A stretch of DNA of 50,502 nt from Chryseobacterium gleum (GTDB lineage: Bacteria > Bacteroidota > Bacteroidia > UBA10329): the NCBI GenBank assembly GCA_945903645.1, contig CAMDOM010000019.1, positions 1 to 50,502 on the forward strand, written 5' to 3'. The translations under genes were made by a program, and so were the position numbers. Every line of letters starts with the position of its first letter. Within the stretch, counting starts at the first letter, position 1. This document shows positions 17,071 through 26,776 of the stretch, one piece after another. The notes beneath the pieces were generated by a model. It searched no databases. It had not been told where the DNA came from and saw only the letters and a list, made by a program, of their open reading frames with translations.

Positions 17071-19116
17071 ATGAGCAAACTAGGCAATTACATTTCGGGG
17101 CAGTGGATAACGGGCGATGGCGATGGAACCCAACTTTACAATGCAGTTACAGGCGCACAAGTAGTCACTGCTAGTAGCAAAGGGCTCGATTTTGAAGCGG
17201 CATTGCACTATGGTCGCCAAAAAGGACACGCCCTTCGCAGTATGACGTTTCAAGAGCGTGGCCGCATGATAAAGGCATTAGCCATGTATCTGATGGAGCG
17301 CAAAGCCAAGTATTACGAAGTCAGTTATGCCACGGGAGCTACCAAAGTGGATAGCTGGATAGATATTGAAGGAGGTATTGGAAATCTATTTGCCAATGCC
17401 AGTTTGCGCAAGCAATTCCCAAACGAAACGTATTATGTAGATGGAGAATTTGCTCCGCTGTCCAAAGGTGGCTCGTTTATAGGCCATCACATTATGGTGC
17501 CCAAAGAAGGAGTTGCCATCCACATCAACGCCTACAACTTTCCCATTTGGGGAATGCTAGAGAAAGTGGCGGTAAACTGGTTGGCGGGTATGCCAGCTAT
17601 TGTAAAACCTGCCACGGTCACCTCGTTTCTTACCCAAGCTATGGTAGAAGATATTGTGGCTTCGGGCATACTTCCAGAAGGTGCCTTGCAATTGATTTGC
17701 GGTAGCGCGGGCAATTTGCTCGACTTTGTAGACAATCAAGATGTAGTCACCTTCACGGGTTCGGCCAGCACAGGGCGCATGCTGAAGGCGCATCCTGCCA
17801 TTATCAACAATAGCGTTCCGTTCAATATGGAGGCCGATAGCCTCAACTCAAGCGTGCTTGGTCCCGATGCTATTCCGGGCACTCCAGAGTTTGAGTTGTT
17901 CATCAAAGAAGTAGTGAAAGAAATCACGGTGAAATGCGGACAGAAATGCACCGCCATCCGCAGAATCATTGTACCCGAAAATTTGGTGGAAGATGTGCAA
18001 ATAGCAGTAGGCCAACGTTTGGAGAAAACCACTATTGGCGACCCACGCATGGAAGGCGTCCGCATGGGTGCTATGGCAGGTCGCGCGCAAATGAATGATG
18101 TGAAGGCCAAAGTGCAGGAATTATTGAAAGATTCGAGCATCGTGTTTGGCAACTTGGATAATGTAACCCTAACAGGTGCAGATAGCGAACGGGGTGCATT
18201 CATGTCGCCCATCTTGCTGCGCAACGATGACCCATTTAACCGCATCAGTACCCACGAAATAGAAGCCTTTGGCCCTGTAAGTACTATTCTGCCCTATGCC
18301 ACATTGGATGATGCCATTCGACTTACCAAGATGGGCAAAGGCTCGTTGTGTTGTTCTATTGTTACGAACAACGAGAAATCGGCTCGGCAGTTTGCGCTCG
18401 GTGCAGCATCGTATCACGGTAGGGTTTTGGTGCTCAATGGCGAGTGTGCTAAAGAGAGCACAGGTCATGGTTCGCCCATGCCGCTATTGGTGCATGGTGG
18501 TCCAGGCCGAGCGGGTGGAGGAGAGGAAATGGGTGGCAAGCGTGGCGTGTTGCATTATTTGCAGCGCACGGCCATTCAAGGTTCGCCAAGTATGATTACG
18601 GCCATTACCAACGTATATCAAACAGGAGCAAAGCAAAAAGAAGTGCTGCTCAATCCGTTTATGAAACACTTTGAGGAGTTGGAGATTGGCGAAACATTGG
18701 TAACCCACAAGCACACCGTAACCGAATCGGACATTATCAATTTTGCCAACGTCAGTGGCGACCATTTTTATGCCCACGTTGATGCTACTTCGTTAGACGG
18801 AACCTTGTTTGAAGGTCGCGTGGCCCACGGCTATTGGATATTGAGCAAGGCCGCTGGCATGTTTGTAGAGCCGCGCAAATGCCCTGTGTTGTTGAATTAT
18901 GGCTTGGAAGATGCCCGCTTTGTGAAGCCCGTTTATCCGGGCATGACCATAGGCGTGCGCCTTACCTGCAAAGAGAAAGTGGAGCAAGAAAAGCGTGACG
19001 ATGCCGACATTGCCAAAGGCATTGTGAAATGGTTGGTGGAGGTGTACGACCAAACCAACGAAACTTGTGCTGTGGCCACCATCCTCACCATGGTGAAAAA
19101 GTTGGAGCAAGGATAG
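17071..19116 (+). CDS. paaZ: PaaZ-like bifunctional aldehyde dehydrogenase/enoyl-CoA hydratase
   Basis: This encodes 681 aa, full length for the family. Residues ~1-520 form an aldehyde dehydrogenase with catalytic C293 (GQKCTAIRR) and general base E254 (NMEAD). Residues ~540-681 form a MaoC-type hydratase with D564 and H569 (SGDHFYAH). In the phenylacetate pathway PaaZ opens the oxepin-CoA ring and oxidises the resulting aldehyde. No other paa gene is in the window, so the pathway call depends on the rest of the genome. rnhB follows after 7 nt. Confidence 0.92.
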   Translation: MSKLGNYISGQWITGDGDGTQLYNAVTGAQVVTASSKGLDFEAALHYGRQKGHALRSMTFQERGRMIKALAMYLMERKAKYYEVSYATGATKVDSWIDIEGGIGNLFANASLRKQFPNETYYVDGEFAPLSKGGSFIGHHIMVPKEGVAIHINAYNFPIWGMLEKVAVNWLAGMPAIVKPATVTSFLTQAMVEDIVASGILPEGALQLICGSAGNLLDFVDNQDVVTFTGSASTGRMLKAHPAIINNSVPFNMEADSLNSSVLGPDAIPGTPEFELFIKEVVKEITVKCGQKCTAIRRIIVPENLVEDVQIAVGQRLEKTTIGDPRMEGVRMGAMAGRAQMNDVKAKVQELLKDSSIVFGNLDNVTLTGADSERGAFMSPILLRNDDPFNRISTHEIEAFGPVSTILPYATLDDAIRLTKMGKGSLCCSIVTNNEKSARQFALGAASYHGRVLVLNGECAKESTGHGSPMPLLVHGGPGRAGGGEEMGGKRGVLHYLQRTAIQGSPSMITAITNVYQTGAKQKEVLLNPFMKHFEELEIGETLVTHKHTVTESDIINFANVSGDHFYAHVDATSLDGTLFEGRVAHGYWILSKAAGMFVEPRKCPVLLNYGLEDARFVKPVYPGMTIGVRLTCKEKVEQEKRDDADIAKGIVKWLVEVYDQTNETCAVATILTMVKKLEQG

Positions 19117-19123
19117 CAGTACA

Positions 19124-19762
19124 ATGTCCGCCACTCGAACACCAAAACCACTCCCAACAGTATTAGCCCCTTTTGTATATGCCGAAGGTGTGGAGGTGGG
19201 TTGCGATGAGGCAGGGCGTGGTTGTTTGGCAGGGCCTGTGGTAGCAGCTGCGGTTATTCTAAATCCACTAAAGCTCATAGTTGGACTAAACGACAGCAAG
19301 CAACTTACCGAACATAAGCGCGAATTGCTGCGTCCCGAGATAGAGGAGAAAGCCTTGGCATGGGCCATTGGCATTGTTTCCAACGAAGAAATAGACTGCA
19401 TCAATATCCTAAATGCTAGCTTTTTGGCCATGCACCGCGCGTTAGACCAACTGACACTGCGGCCTGATTTGATAGTGGTGGATGGCAATCGCTTCAATCG
19501 CTATGGCACCATTCCGCATGTATGCATGGTGAAAGGCGATGCACGATTTATGCACATTGCTGCCGCTTCTATCCTGGCAAAAACCCATCGGGATGGTATT
19601 ATGCTAGGGTTACACCGCCAGTTTCCGCATTACGCTTGGGATAAAAACAAAGGCTATCCTACAAAGGCGCATCGCAACGGCATTCGACAGTCTGGCGCTA
19701 CGCCTCACCATCGCATGAGTTTTACGTTGCTGGAGGCCGACCCCATTCCATCCCAATCCTAA
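19124..19762 (+). CDS. rnhB: Ribonuclease HII
   Basis: This encodes 212 aa. The first acidic motif is [13 protein letters not shown] (D and E of the DEDD site). It is followed by [18 protein letters not shown] and a C-terminal [19 protein letters not shown]. RNase HII removes RNA, including single ribonucleotides, from DNA duplexes. It lies 7 nt after the paaZ-like gene and is probably co-transcribed with it. Confidence 0.96.
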   Translation: MSATRTPKPLPTVLAPFVYAEGVEVGCDEAGRGCLAGPVVAAAVILNPLKLIVGLNDSKQLTEHKRELLRPEIEEKALAWAIGIVSNEEIDCINILNASFLAMHRALDQLTLRPDLIVVDGNRFNRYGTIPHVCMVKGDARFMHIAAASILAKTHRDGIMLGLHRQFPHYAWDKNKGYPTKAHRNGIRQSGATPHHRMSFTLLEADPIPSQS

Positions 19763-19874
19763 CAGGAGCGAAGGCGCTGCTGTGAAATTCGTAGCATCCT
19801 TCTTTTCTACTAATTTGGCCGAACGTCACGCACATGTGCTGCGGAATACGCTTTAAACCCCATGCGATAAGCTT

Positions 19875-20474
19875 ATGAAACGCCTCTCTGGTCTTAGTTA
19901 CGCATCGCTGCTCTTGCTCATTTCGCTTAGCTATTATTCGTGTAAATCAAGCAGCTATCACACAAAAGCGGTGGTGGTAGCAACCAAAGAAGTGGAGGTG
20001 GAAAAGGAAGTGACCCCTTCAAAAAAGGAAGATGCGGTAGTTCACAAAGAAGTAGTTGAGGTGAAAGTGGAAGAAAAACCAGCTGCGCCAAGCCCCGTAA
20101 TAGTGGAAGCTGATTCCATAATTGAGCCTTCGTCTGCTAAGCACTGGAAGGCATCTGGAAAAACCTACAGCGGGGGAGCAAGCTATTACGCTCACCACTT
20201 TCATGGAAGAAAAACAGCTTCGGGCGAGTTGTACCACAACGAAAAGAACACAGCTGCTATTCGCACCAATGCGCTTCCTTTTGCCTTTGGAACCATGGTG
20301 GAAGTAACCAGCATTAAAACGGGGAAGTCGGTGGTGGTTCAGGTAAACGACAAAATGAGCGATAAGGCCAAAGGAATCATCGACCTCTCGTATGAAGCCG
20401 CCAAAGCCATCGAGCTAATTCGTGACGGAAGAACGGAAGTAACCATTCGGGTGGTTACGGAGGAGGAGCATTGA
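19875..20474 (+). CDS. RlpA-like lipoprotein (double-psi beta-barrel)
   Basis: This encodes 199 aa. The N-terminus is a lipoprotein-type signal (LLLLISLSYYSCKSS). A charged linker rich in Val, Lys and Glu fills ~30-90. The DPBB domain follows with GGASYYAHHFHGRKTASGE and VNDKMSDKAKGIIDLS. RlpA proteins act on or bind peptidoglycan lacking stem peptides at the septum. The usual GPF after VND is MSD here. A hairpin terminator follows directly. Confidence 0.85.
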   Translation: MKRLSGLSYASLLLLISLSYYSCKSSSYHTKAVVVATKEVEVEKEVTPSKKEDAVVHKEVVEVKVEEKPAAPSPVIVEADSIIEPSSAKHWKASGKTYSGGASYYAHHFHGRKTASGELYHNEKNTAAIRTNALPFAFGTMVEVTSIKTGKSVVVQVNDKMSDKAKGIIDLSYEAAKAIELIRDGRTEVTIRVVTEEEH

Positions 20475-20475
20475 G

Positions 20476-20509
20476 GGAAAAACGCCCGCAGGCGCGAGGG
20501 TGTTTTTCC
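20476..20509 (+). terminator. Hairpin terminator after the rlpA-like gene
   Basis: GGAAAAACGCCC (20476-20487) pairs with GGGTGTTTTTCC (20498-20509), with one G-T pair and a 10-nt loop, just after the stop at 20474. The T5 lies within the stem. Confidence 0.65.
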
Positions 20510-20625
20510 TAGTTTCTTGTATTCGGAGGTGTATTCGCCACACAAATTTATTCATAATGTAGCCCATCTAAGGTTCGCTATTTGCGAGTTACAACCAAGC
20601 TACAACCATTTCTCGTTGCTGTTGT

Positions 20626-20633
20626 TACCTTTA
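20626..20633 (+). promoter_or_regulatory. -7-like box TACCTTTA 5 nt before the lipocalin start
   Basis: TACCTTTA matches TAnnTTTG at 5 of the 6 fixed positions and ends 5 nt before ATG 20639. Confidence 0.45.
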
Positions 20634-20638
20634 CCTAA

Positions 20639-21151
20639 ATGAAGATGAAAACGATAGGATTAGCGCTGTTGTGCGTGCTTGTAGTAATGGGTTGTGGAGA
20701 TGGCGCTCCTTTGCCCACAGTTGCGAATGTAGATTTGGCTAAGTATGCGGGCACATGGCACGAAATAGCTGCATTTCCCAGCAGTTTTCAGAAAGGATGC
20801 AATTGCACCACCGCCACCTACACCATAGAAGCCGACCATGTGAAGGTGGACAACAAATGCTTTCGCGATGGCAAATGGGGCGGCATAGTGGGCAAAGCAT
20901 TTGCCCAAGAAGGAACAGGCAATGCCCAATTGAAGGTGCAGTTTTTCTGGCCTTTTAAGGGAGATTATTACATCATTGCCCTAGCGGACGATTACAGCTA
21001 TGCCTTGGTGGGCCATCCCAATCGCGAATACCTGTGGGTGTTGGCACGCAATCCGCAAATGGATGAGGCTACCTACCAAATGCTTTTGGCAAAGGCCACA
21101 ACCCTAAATTTTGATGTAACGCAATTGGTACGCACTGCGCGAAACTGTTGA
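20639..21151 (+). CDS. blc: Outer-membrane lipocalin (Blc family)
   Basis: This encodes 170 aa. The lipoprotein signal ends VLVVMGC. Lipocalin signatures are KYAGTWHEIAAFPSSFQKGC (motif 1) and the Blc-type YALVGHPNREYLWVLAR. Bacterial lipocalins of this type bind lipids such as lysophospholipids and sit in the outer membrane. Four extra Cys in the mature part (two in GCNCTT, one in NKCF, one near the end) could form disulfides. Confidence 0.92.
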   Translation: MKMKTIGLALLCVLVVMGCGDGAPLPTVANVDLAKYAGTWHEIAAFPSSFQKGCNCTTATYTIEADHVKVDNKCFRDGKWGGIVGKAFAQEGTGNAQLKVQFFWPFKGDYYIIALADDYSYALVGHPNREYLWVLARNPQMDEATYQMLLAKATTLNFDVTQLVRTARNC

Positions 21152-21265
21152 GGCAAAATTGTACCCTACAGAAGGTGCAACAAGCAAAGTGCGTGCTCAC
21201 ATCCCAATGTGAATAATTACGCAGTTGCTATGAATTAGTAGCACGATTAGTATTGTTCTTCGAGC

Positions 21266-24205
21266 ATGATGCAGGGGAGTATGTTTCGCGCGGTTTATGC
21301 GCTTCTTTTTGGATTGTCGGTTCAGTCGGTGTGGGCGCAAGCACAGCCTAGGCCCGTGTTTTACAATCACGGCAAAGAGGCTTGGGTCGATTCGGTGTTT
21401 CAATCTTTAACACCCGACCAACGCCTTGCGCAGCTGTTTATGGTGGCTGCATACAGCAATAGAGACGAAAAGCATTTGCTGCAATTGGATACACTTGTAA
21501 GCCAATATGGCATTGGGGGGCTCATCTATTTTCAAGGTGGCCCCGTGCGCCAAGCCAAGCATTGCAATACGCTACAAGCCCGTGCCAAAGTGCCCATGCT
21601 TATTGCTATGGATGCCGAATGGGGCTTGGGCATGCGCTTAGATAGCACCATAAGTTACCCCAAACAAATGACCCTTGGCGCCATACAAGACGATGCGGCT
21701 GTAGAGCGTTTTGGTGAAGAAGTAGCGCGGCAGGTGCGCAGGTTGGGCATGCATATCAACTTTGCTCCCGTGGTGGATGTGAACAGCAATTCGGCCAATC
21801 CCGTTATTGGCACCCGCAGCTTTGGCGAAAGCAAGTTGGCCGTAAGTCGTAAGGGAGCGGCCTACACCAAAGGCATGCAAAAACATAAGGTATTGGCCTG
21901 CGCAAAGCATTTCCCGGGGCATGGCGATACCGATACCGATTCACATCATGCCTTGCCTGTTGTCAATCACAGCTATGGCCGATTAGACACCCTCGAACTC
22001 TATCCTTTTCGCCAACTGATAGCCAATGGCGTGGGTAGCATGATGGTGGCCCACCTCGATATTCCAAGCCTGGATACTACCAAAAACAGAGCATCTACCC
22101 TTAGTCCCAATGTGGTGAATGGCTTGCTCAAAGATTCGTTGGGGTTTGAAGGCATTGTGTTTACCGATGCGCTCAATATGAAAGGCGTAAGCAGTTTTTA
22201 CAAACCGGGTGAAGTGGATTTGTTGGCCATGTTGGCAGGTAATGATGTGATGTTGTTTGCCGAAAACGTGCCCATAGCCATGGACGAGATATGCGATGCC
22301 GTAGCCACAGGCCGCATAGCACAAGAAGAAATAGACGCCCGATGCAAGAAGTTGCTGCATGTAAAAGCATGGGCAGGATTGGATAAGTATCGACCCATCG
22401 AACTCAAAAATCTGTATGAAGATTTGAACAATGGGCAGGCTAAAGCCATGGAATATGAGTTGGTATCGGTATCGCTCACCTTGCTGCGCAACGAGAAGAA
22501 TATCCTGCCTTTAAAACACCTCGAACGTGGTCCTATTGCCTCGCTTGTGGTAGGCGATTCGGGTGGCACAGCATTTCAGCGCACTCTATCTCGCTATGCT
22601 GCCATAGACCATTATACCATGACCAAGGCGCTGCCCGATTCGGAAGTGCAAGAAATTTTGCAATGCCTAACGGAATACGACCACGTGATTATCAGTTTGC
22701 ACGGCATAGCGGGCAAGCGGGCCAACAATTATGGTATTACGCAGGAGTTGCTCAATCTTATCAATGTGGTAAGCGGCAGTTCAAAGGTTATCCTCAACGT
22801 ATTTGGTAATCCCTACGCTCTGGGCCGATTGCCAGGAATAGAAACGCTGGATGCTGTATTGTTTTCTTACGATAAATCGCCTGTTTCGGAGCATTTAGCA
22901 GCTCAGGCTATTTTTGGTGGCATTGAGGTGAAAGGCAAATTGCCGGTTACAGCCAACCGCATTTTCCCTGTAGGCTCAGGCATTGTAACCAAGAAAATAC
23001 GCTTGGGCTATGGGCAACCGTTGCAAGCAGGAATGAATGCCGATGTGTTGAAGAATATCGCGCCTATAGTGCAGAAAGCTATTGCCGAAAAAGCTATTCC
23101 AGGGGCGCAAGTGTTGGTGGCGCGAAATGGAATGGTGGTATACGAGCAGATGTTTGGGCATCACACCTATGAAGCCAAGCGCGGTGTGCAGTGGAACGAT
23201 GTGTACGACATTGCTTCCATCACCAAAATTGCGGCATCGTTGGCTTCGTTTATGACCTTGGTGGACCATGGAAAGGTGAAGGTGGACGATAAATTATCCA
23301 AGCATCTGCCGCATCTTAAACTGACCAACAAGAAAGACATCACCTTCCGCGATGTGTTAGCGCATTATGCCCAGTTGCAGGCGTGGGTGCCGTTTTACAC
23401 CAAGACATTGAAGGATGGGAATCCTAATCCGGCCTATTATGACACAATTGCATCCAAAGCGTTTCCTTATCGCGTAGCTGAGCATTTGTATATGCGCAAG
23501 GATTATCCCGATAGTATCCGAAAAACGATTGATGATTCGGAATTGCGTCCCAAGCGCGAATACAAATACAGCGACTTAGGGTACTTCTACATTCGTGATA
23601 TAGTAGAGCAGAAAACGGGCAAACCCTTGGATGTATTTGTGCAGCGTAAGTTCTATAGCAAGTTGGGCTTACAAAACATGGGCTACCATCCACGCGAGAA
23701 AATTCCGTTGGATAGAATTGCACCCACTGAGTATGACATGAGCTTCAGAAAGCAGCTGATTCAAGGCGATGTGCACGACCCCGCTGCGGCCATGTTTGGC
23801 GGTGTGGGCGGCCATGCTGGTCTGTTTAGCAATGCCAATGATTTGGCCGTGATGATGCAGATGTATTTGAATATGGGCCAATATGGTGGGCAGCGCTTCA
23901 TTGGGGAAGAAACTATGAAGGAGTTTATTAAATGCCAGTTTTGCAAAGAGGGCAACCGCAGAGCCATTGGATTCGATAAGCCCGAACCAGATGGAAAAGG
24001 CGGCCCAACCTGCGATTGTGTATCGTACTTAAGTTTTGGTCACACTGGGTTTACAGGTACCATGGCATGGGCCGACCCCGAAAGTGATTTGGTGTATATA
24101 TTCTTGTCGAATCGCGTGTATCCAGATGCAAACAACAATAAGCTGCTGAATATGAATGTGCGCACCGATGTGCAGCAAGTGATTTACGATGCCATTATTA
24201 AATGA
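21266..24205 (+). CDS. Fusion of NagZ-like GH3 glycosidase and serine hydrolase (beta-lactamase family)
   Basis: This encodes 979 aa. The signal peptide is MFRAVYALLFGLSVQSVWAQA; starts at 21266, 21269 and 21281 are all possible. Residues ~30-570 are a GH3 domain with the NagZ signature KHFPGHGDTDTDSHHALP near 214 and nucleophile region FTDALNMKG near 304. Residues ~590-979 are a class C-type beta-lactamase/PBP fold with S651-x2-K654, Y768-S-D and H926-T-G. The protein is periplasmic or surface exposed and probably acts on peptidoglycan fragments. This fusion is known in Bacteroidota. It overlaps the next gene by ATGA. Confidence 0.92.
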   Translation: MMQGSMFRAVYALLFGLSVQSVWAQAQPRPVFYNHGKEAWVDSVFQSLTPDQRLAQLFMVAAYSNRDEKHLLQLDTLVSQYGIGGLIYFQGGPVRQAKHCNTLQARAKVPMLIAMDAEWGLGMRLDSTISYPKQMTLGAIQDDAAVERFGEEVARQVRRLGMHINFAPVVDVNSNSANPVIGTRSFGESKLAVSRKGAAYTKGMQKHKVLACAKHFPGHGDTDTDSHHALPVVNHSYGRLDTLELYPFRQLIANGVGSMMVAHLDIPSLDTTKNRASTLSPNVVNGLLKDSLGFEGIVFTDALNMKGVSSFYKPGEVDLLAMLAGNDVMLFAENVPIAMDEICDAVATGRIAQEEIDARCKKLLHVKAWAGLDKYRPIELKNLYEDLNNGQAKAMEYELVSVSLTLLRNEKNILPLKHLERGPIASLVVGDSGGTAFQRTLSRYAAIDHYTMTKALPDSEVQEILQCLTEYDHVIISLHGIAGKRANNYGITQELLNLINVVSGSSKVILNVFGNPYALGRLPGIETLDAVLFSYDKSPVSEHLAAQAIFGGIEVKGKLPVTANRIFPVGSGIVTKKIRLGYGQPLQAGMNADVLKNIAPIVQKAIAEKAIPGAQVLVARNGMVVYEQMFGHHTYEAKRGVQWNDVYDIASITKIAASLASFMTLVDHGKVKVDDKLSKHLPHLKLTNKKDITFRDVLAHYAQLQAWVPFYTKTLKDGNPNPAYYDTIASKAFPYRVAEHLYMRKDYPDSIRKTIDDSELRPKREYKYSDLGYFYIRDIVEQKTGKPLDVFVQRKFYSKLGLQNMGYHPREKIPLDRIAPTEYDMSFRKQLIQGDVHDPAAAMFGGVGGHAGLFSNANDLAVMMQMYLNMGQYGGQRFIGEETMKEFIKCQFCKEGNRRAIGFDKPEPDGKGGPTCDCVSYLSFGHTGFTGTMAWADPESDLVYIFLSNRVYPDANNNKLLNMNVRTDVQQVIYDAIIK

Positions 24206-25326
24206 ACATCGCTGTAAATACCCGATTGCTGTTGCACAACCGCTTAGACGGTTGGGGTCGGTTTGCGTATGAGGTGCTGAAACCTATGGTGCTCAACAAT
24301 CCAGAGCACAGGTTCATTTTCTTTTTCGATAGGGCCTTTCATCCCGAATTTGTATTTGCCAAGAATGTAGTTCCAGTGGTGTTGCATCCCCAAGCGCGCC
24401 ATCCTTGGTTGTGGCACATTTGGTTCGAATGGATGCTGCCACGAGCGCTCAATGCCTACAGCGCAGATGTGTTTCTTTCTCCTGATGGCTATTTGTCCAT
24501 GGCCTCAAAAGTGCCCGCATTGCCTGTAATCCACGACCTCAATTTCTATCACAATCCGCTTGATTTACCAGCGCATCATAGCACCTATCTCAATCGCAAC
24601 TTTCCGCTGTTTGCCAAAAAAGCAACGCGCATTGCCACGGTATCCGAGTTTTCGAAGCAAGATATTGTAACGCAATATGGCATCTCTCCAGATAAGATTG
24701 ATGTGGTGTACAATGGAGTTTCCGAACGGTTTAAACCAAAAACCGGTGCAGAACAAGTGCAAACCCGTCAAAAATGGTCAAACGGGAAGCCTTACTTTAT
24801 CTATGTAGGAGCGCTTCATCCACGAAAAAACATTGCCCGTATGTTGCGTGCATTCGACCAGTTTCGTGAAACCTCCAAGCAGGACTACAAGTTAATTTTG
24901 GTAGGCAATCGCCAGTGGTGGACAGAAGCAATGGAATCGGCTTTAGCGGAAATTACGCATAAAAAAGATGTGATTTTTACAGGTAGAGTAGAAGAGGAAG
25001 ACCTACAACAACTCTTGGGTGCAGCCTTTGCAAGTTTGTATGTAAGCACCTTCGAAGGGTTTGGAATACCAATAATCGAGGCATTTCAAGCGAGTGTTCC
25101 TGTTATCACTTCCAATGTGTCGGCCATGCCCGAAGTGGCAGGCGATGGGGCACTTTTGGTCAATCCAATGGCTGTAGAATCTATAGCAGAAGCCATGCTA
25201 AACCTAAGCGCCAATGCTCAATTGCGCGAAGATTTGATTGCCAAAGGCAAGGTGCAAGCCAAGCAATTTACATGGCAGCGCAGTTCCGAATTGCTGTGGA
25301 ATTCAATCCTAAAAGTGAAGGCATAA
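24202..25326 (+). CDS. Glycosyltransferase, GT4 family (GT-B fold)
   Basis: This encodes 374 aa. The C-terminal domain carries YVGALHPRKNIARMLRAF and the nucleotide-sugar motif FEGFGIPIIEAFQASVPVI (E-x7-E type). It transfers a sugar to a lipid or polysaccharide acceptor; donor and acceptor are unknown. The start overlaps the stop of the NagZ fusion gene (ATGA), so the two are translationally coupled. That pairing hints at envelope glycan metabolism. Confidence 0.92.
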   Translation: MNIAVNTRLLLHNRLDGWGRFAYEVLKPMVLNNPEHRFIFFFDRAFHPEFVFAKNVVPVVLHPQARHPWLWHIWFEWMLPRALNAYSADVFLSPDGYLSMASKVPALPVIHDLNFYHNPLDLPAHHSTYLNRNFPLFAKKATRIATVSEFSKQDIVTQYGISPDKIDVVYNGVSERFKPKTGAEQVQTRQKWSNGKPYFIYVGALHPRKNIARMLRAFDQFRETSKQDYKLILVGNRQWWTEAMESALAEITHKKDVIFTGRVEEEDLQQLLGAAFASLYVSTFEGFGIPIIEAFQASVPVITSNVSAMPEVAGDGALLVNPMAVESIAEAMLNLSANAQLREDLIAKGKVQAKQFTWQRSSELLWNSILKVKA

Positions 25327-25347
25327 GGCTTAAAGCAAAGGTACGAC

Positions 25348-25647
25348 TTAGGATAGTCCCAAGCCGCTCATCATACCACCTGCCATAGACCGCATTTCGC
25401 TTTCAAACACATTTTCTGCCTGTTGAATAGCGTTGTTGGTAGCGATAATGAGCAGTTTTGGGAGTTCTGATTTGTCTGCGCGACTTAGAACAGAATCAGG
25501 AATAATGATGTCGGTAATCTTTTTATTACCATTGGCGATTACCGTAACGCCTTGGCATTCGCCTTTTACAGAAACGTGGTTCAACCGTTCTTTTGCAGCA
25601 TCCATTTGCTGCTTCATTTGATGCAGTTGCTTTAACTTATCTAGCAT
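25348..25647 (-). CDS. ybaB: YbaB/EbfC-family nucleoid-associated protein
   Basis: This encodes 99 aa. The N-terminal helix MLDKLKQLHQMKQQMDAAKE, the strand region VKGECQGVTVIANGNKKITD and the C-terminal Met/Gly-rich tail (RSMAGGMMSGLGL) fit YbaB. The protein forms dimers that bind DNA. It is usually near recR/dnaX, but not here. It follows a 66-aa gene by 5 nt. Confidence 0.93.
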   Translation of the reverse strand: MLDKLKQLHQMKQQMDAAKERLNHVSVKGECQGVTVIANGNKKITDIIIPDSVLSRADKSELPKLLIIATNNAIQQAENVFESEMRSMAGGMMSGLGLS

Positions 25648-25652
25648 GCAAC

Positions 25653-25853
25653 TTAATGAGTTTTCTTAACATTACTGGCTTCTGACAGTATTTTGAGTCG
25701 ATGCTTGTTGAGCGAATCTTTAGCTAAGGACAAATCCAAATCATCCACATCGAGACTGAAACGACTGTCAAATACTTCTGGACAGGTATCCATCACCAGT
25801 TGATTTAACTTCTCAACTTCGAGCATGATAGCGTCCATTTGGTCGTAATCCAT
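25653..25853 (-). CDS. Small acidic protein of unknown function upstream of ybaB
   Basis: This encodes 66 aa starting MDYDQMDAIMLEVEKLNQLV. It is acidic in the middle (FSLDVDDLDLSLAKD) and basic at the end, with no membrane segment. It ends 5 nt before ybaB and reads as the first gene of that pair. I do not recognise the family. Confidence 0.6.
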   Translation of the reverse strand: MDYDQMDAIMLEVEKLNQLVMDTCPEVFDSRFSLDVDDLDLSLAKDSLNKHRLKILSEASNVKKTH

Positions 25854-25917
25854 ATCGTAAATCTATAGTTAACGATAGAAATAATTTCGTTTTCCTTCGA
25901 AAGATTTGAACATTATT

Positions 25918-26772
25918 TCAAACAGATTTTTCCACGATTGGCATTGTATTTTGCTGAGCCGCGGTGTATCTCCATAAAAATAGCACTAATAGTTGCGGTA
26001 ATAGTAGAGTAATACTTACGATTGGAGTGATTAGTACTGCTATTAAGGGGGTCAGAAATAGGGCTATTCCTAAGGAAATTGCAAGCATTTTGCGCGGGTA
26101 AAGCGCTGTGAATAGACTAAAGAAGAATAAGTCTAGTTTTTTTAGGGTAGTCCAACTGTGGCTTGGTCGCGCACCTTTTGTGTAGGTTAATACCTGCACG
26201 TTTTCGGCATGTTGATATAGTTGAATGAGCGTGTTTCCAGGTTTATATCCTTGACTCAAGAACTTGTTAAGCACCGCTCGGTCTGCAAGCATAAAATCGC
26301 TTCCATTTGCTGGTAGGTTACGCACGCCAACAGCGCTCAATACGCCATAATACATTCTTCCAAATGCCTTGTTCGCTAAAGTTCCACTGCGTGAAATGCG
26401 CGCTGCTTGCACCAATTCAATCCCTGTTTGCCATGCGCGAATAAGATTGGGCAGTTCACTCGCAGGGTCGTCACCATCGGCAGCCATTACAACAACTGCA
26501 TCTCCATTTGCGCATTTCAACCCTGAAACGAGCGCTATGTAAGCACCACAGTTGCTCGCCAATCGTAGCCCACGAACAGGAATTTTGAATTGGTTTTTAA
26601 TGCTGCCAATGCACTTCCACGTGTCGTCCATAGAAGCATCATCCACCAAAATAAGTTCGAATTCAATGGCCGAATCTGCTAATTCTGCTGCGATTTGAGC
26701 CACTGCTTTGCATGTGTGTTCGAGTTGCTTTTCATTGTTGTAGCAAGGGATTACAATCGAAACCAGCGGCAT
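25918..26772 (-). CDS. GT2 glycosyltransferase with C-terminal membrane helices (polyprenyl-phosphate type)
   Basis: This encodes 284 aa from ATG 26772, chosen because it begins at the GT2 core (MPLVSIVIPCYNNEKQ) 4 nt after the upstream stop; ATG 26787 is an alternative. Motifs are LILVDDASMDDTW and a metal-binding-like AADGDDPASEL. Two C-terminal hydrophobic helices (LAISLGIALFLTPLIAVLIT and ITLLLPQLLVLFLW) match DPM/ArnC-like enzymes that charge a lipid carrier. It forms an operon with the acyltransferase gene upstream. Confidence 0.87.
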   Translation of the reverse strand: MPLVSIVIPCYNNEKQLEHTCKAVAQIAAELADSAIEFELILVDDASMDDTWKCIGSIKNQFKIPVRGLRLASNCGAYIALVSGLKCANGDAVVVMAADGDDPASELPNLIRAWQTGIELVQAARISRSGTLANKAFGRMYYGVLSAVGVRNLPANGSDFMLADRAVLNKFLSQGYKPGNTLIQLYQHAENVQVLTYTKGARPSHSWTTLKKLDLFFFSLFTALYPRKMLAISLGIALFLTPLIAVLITPIVSITLLLPQLLVLFLWRYTAAQQNTMPIVEKSV

Positions 26773-26776
26773 CACC

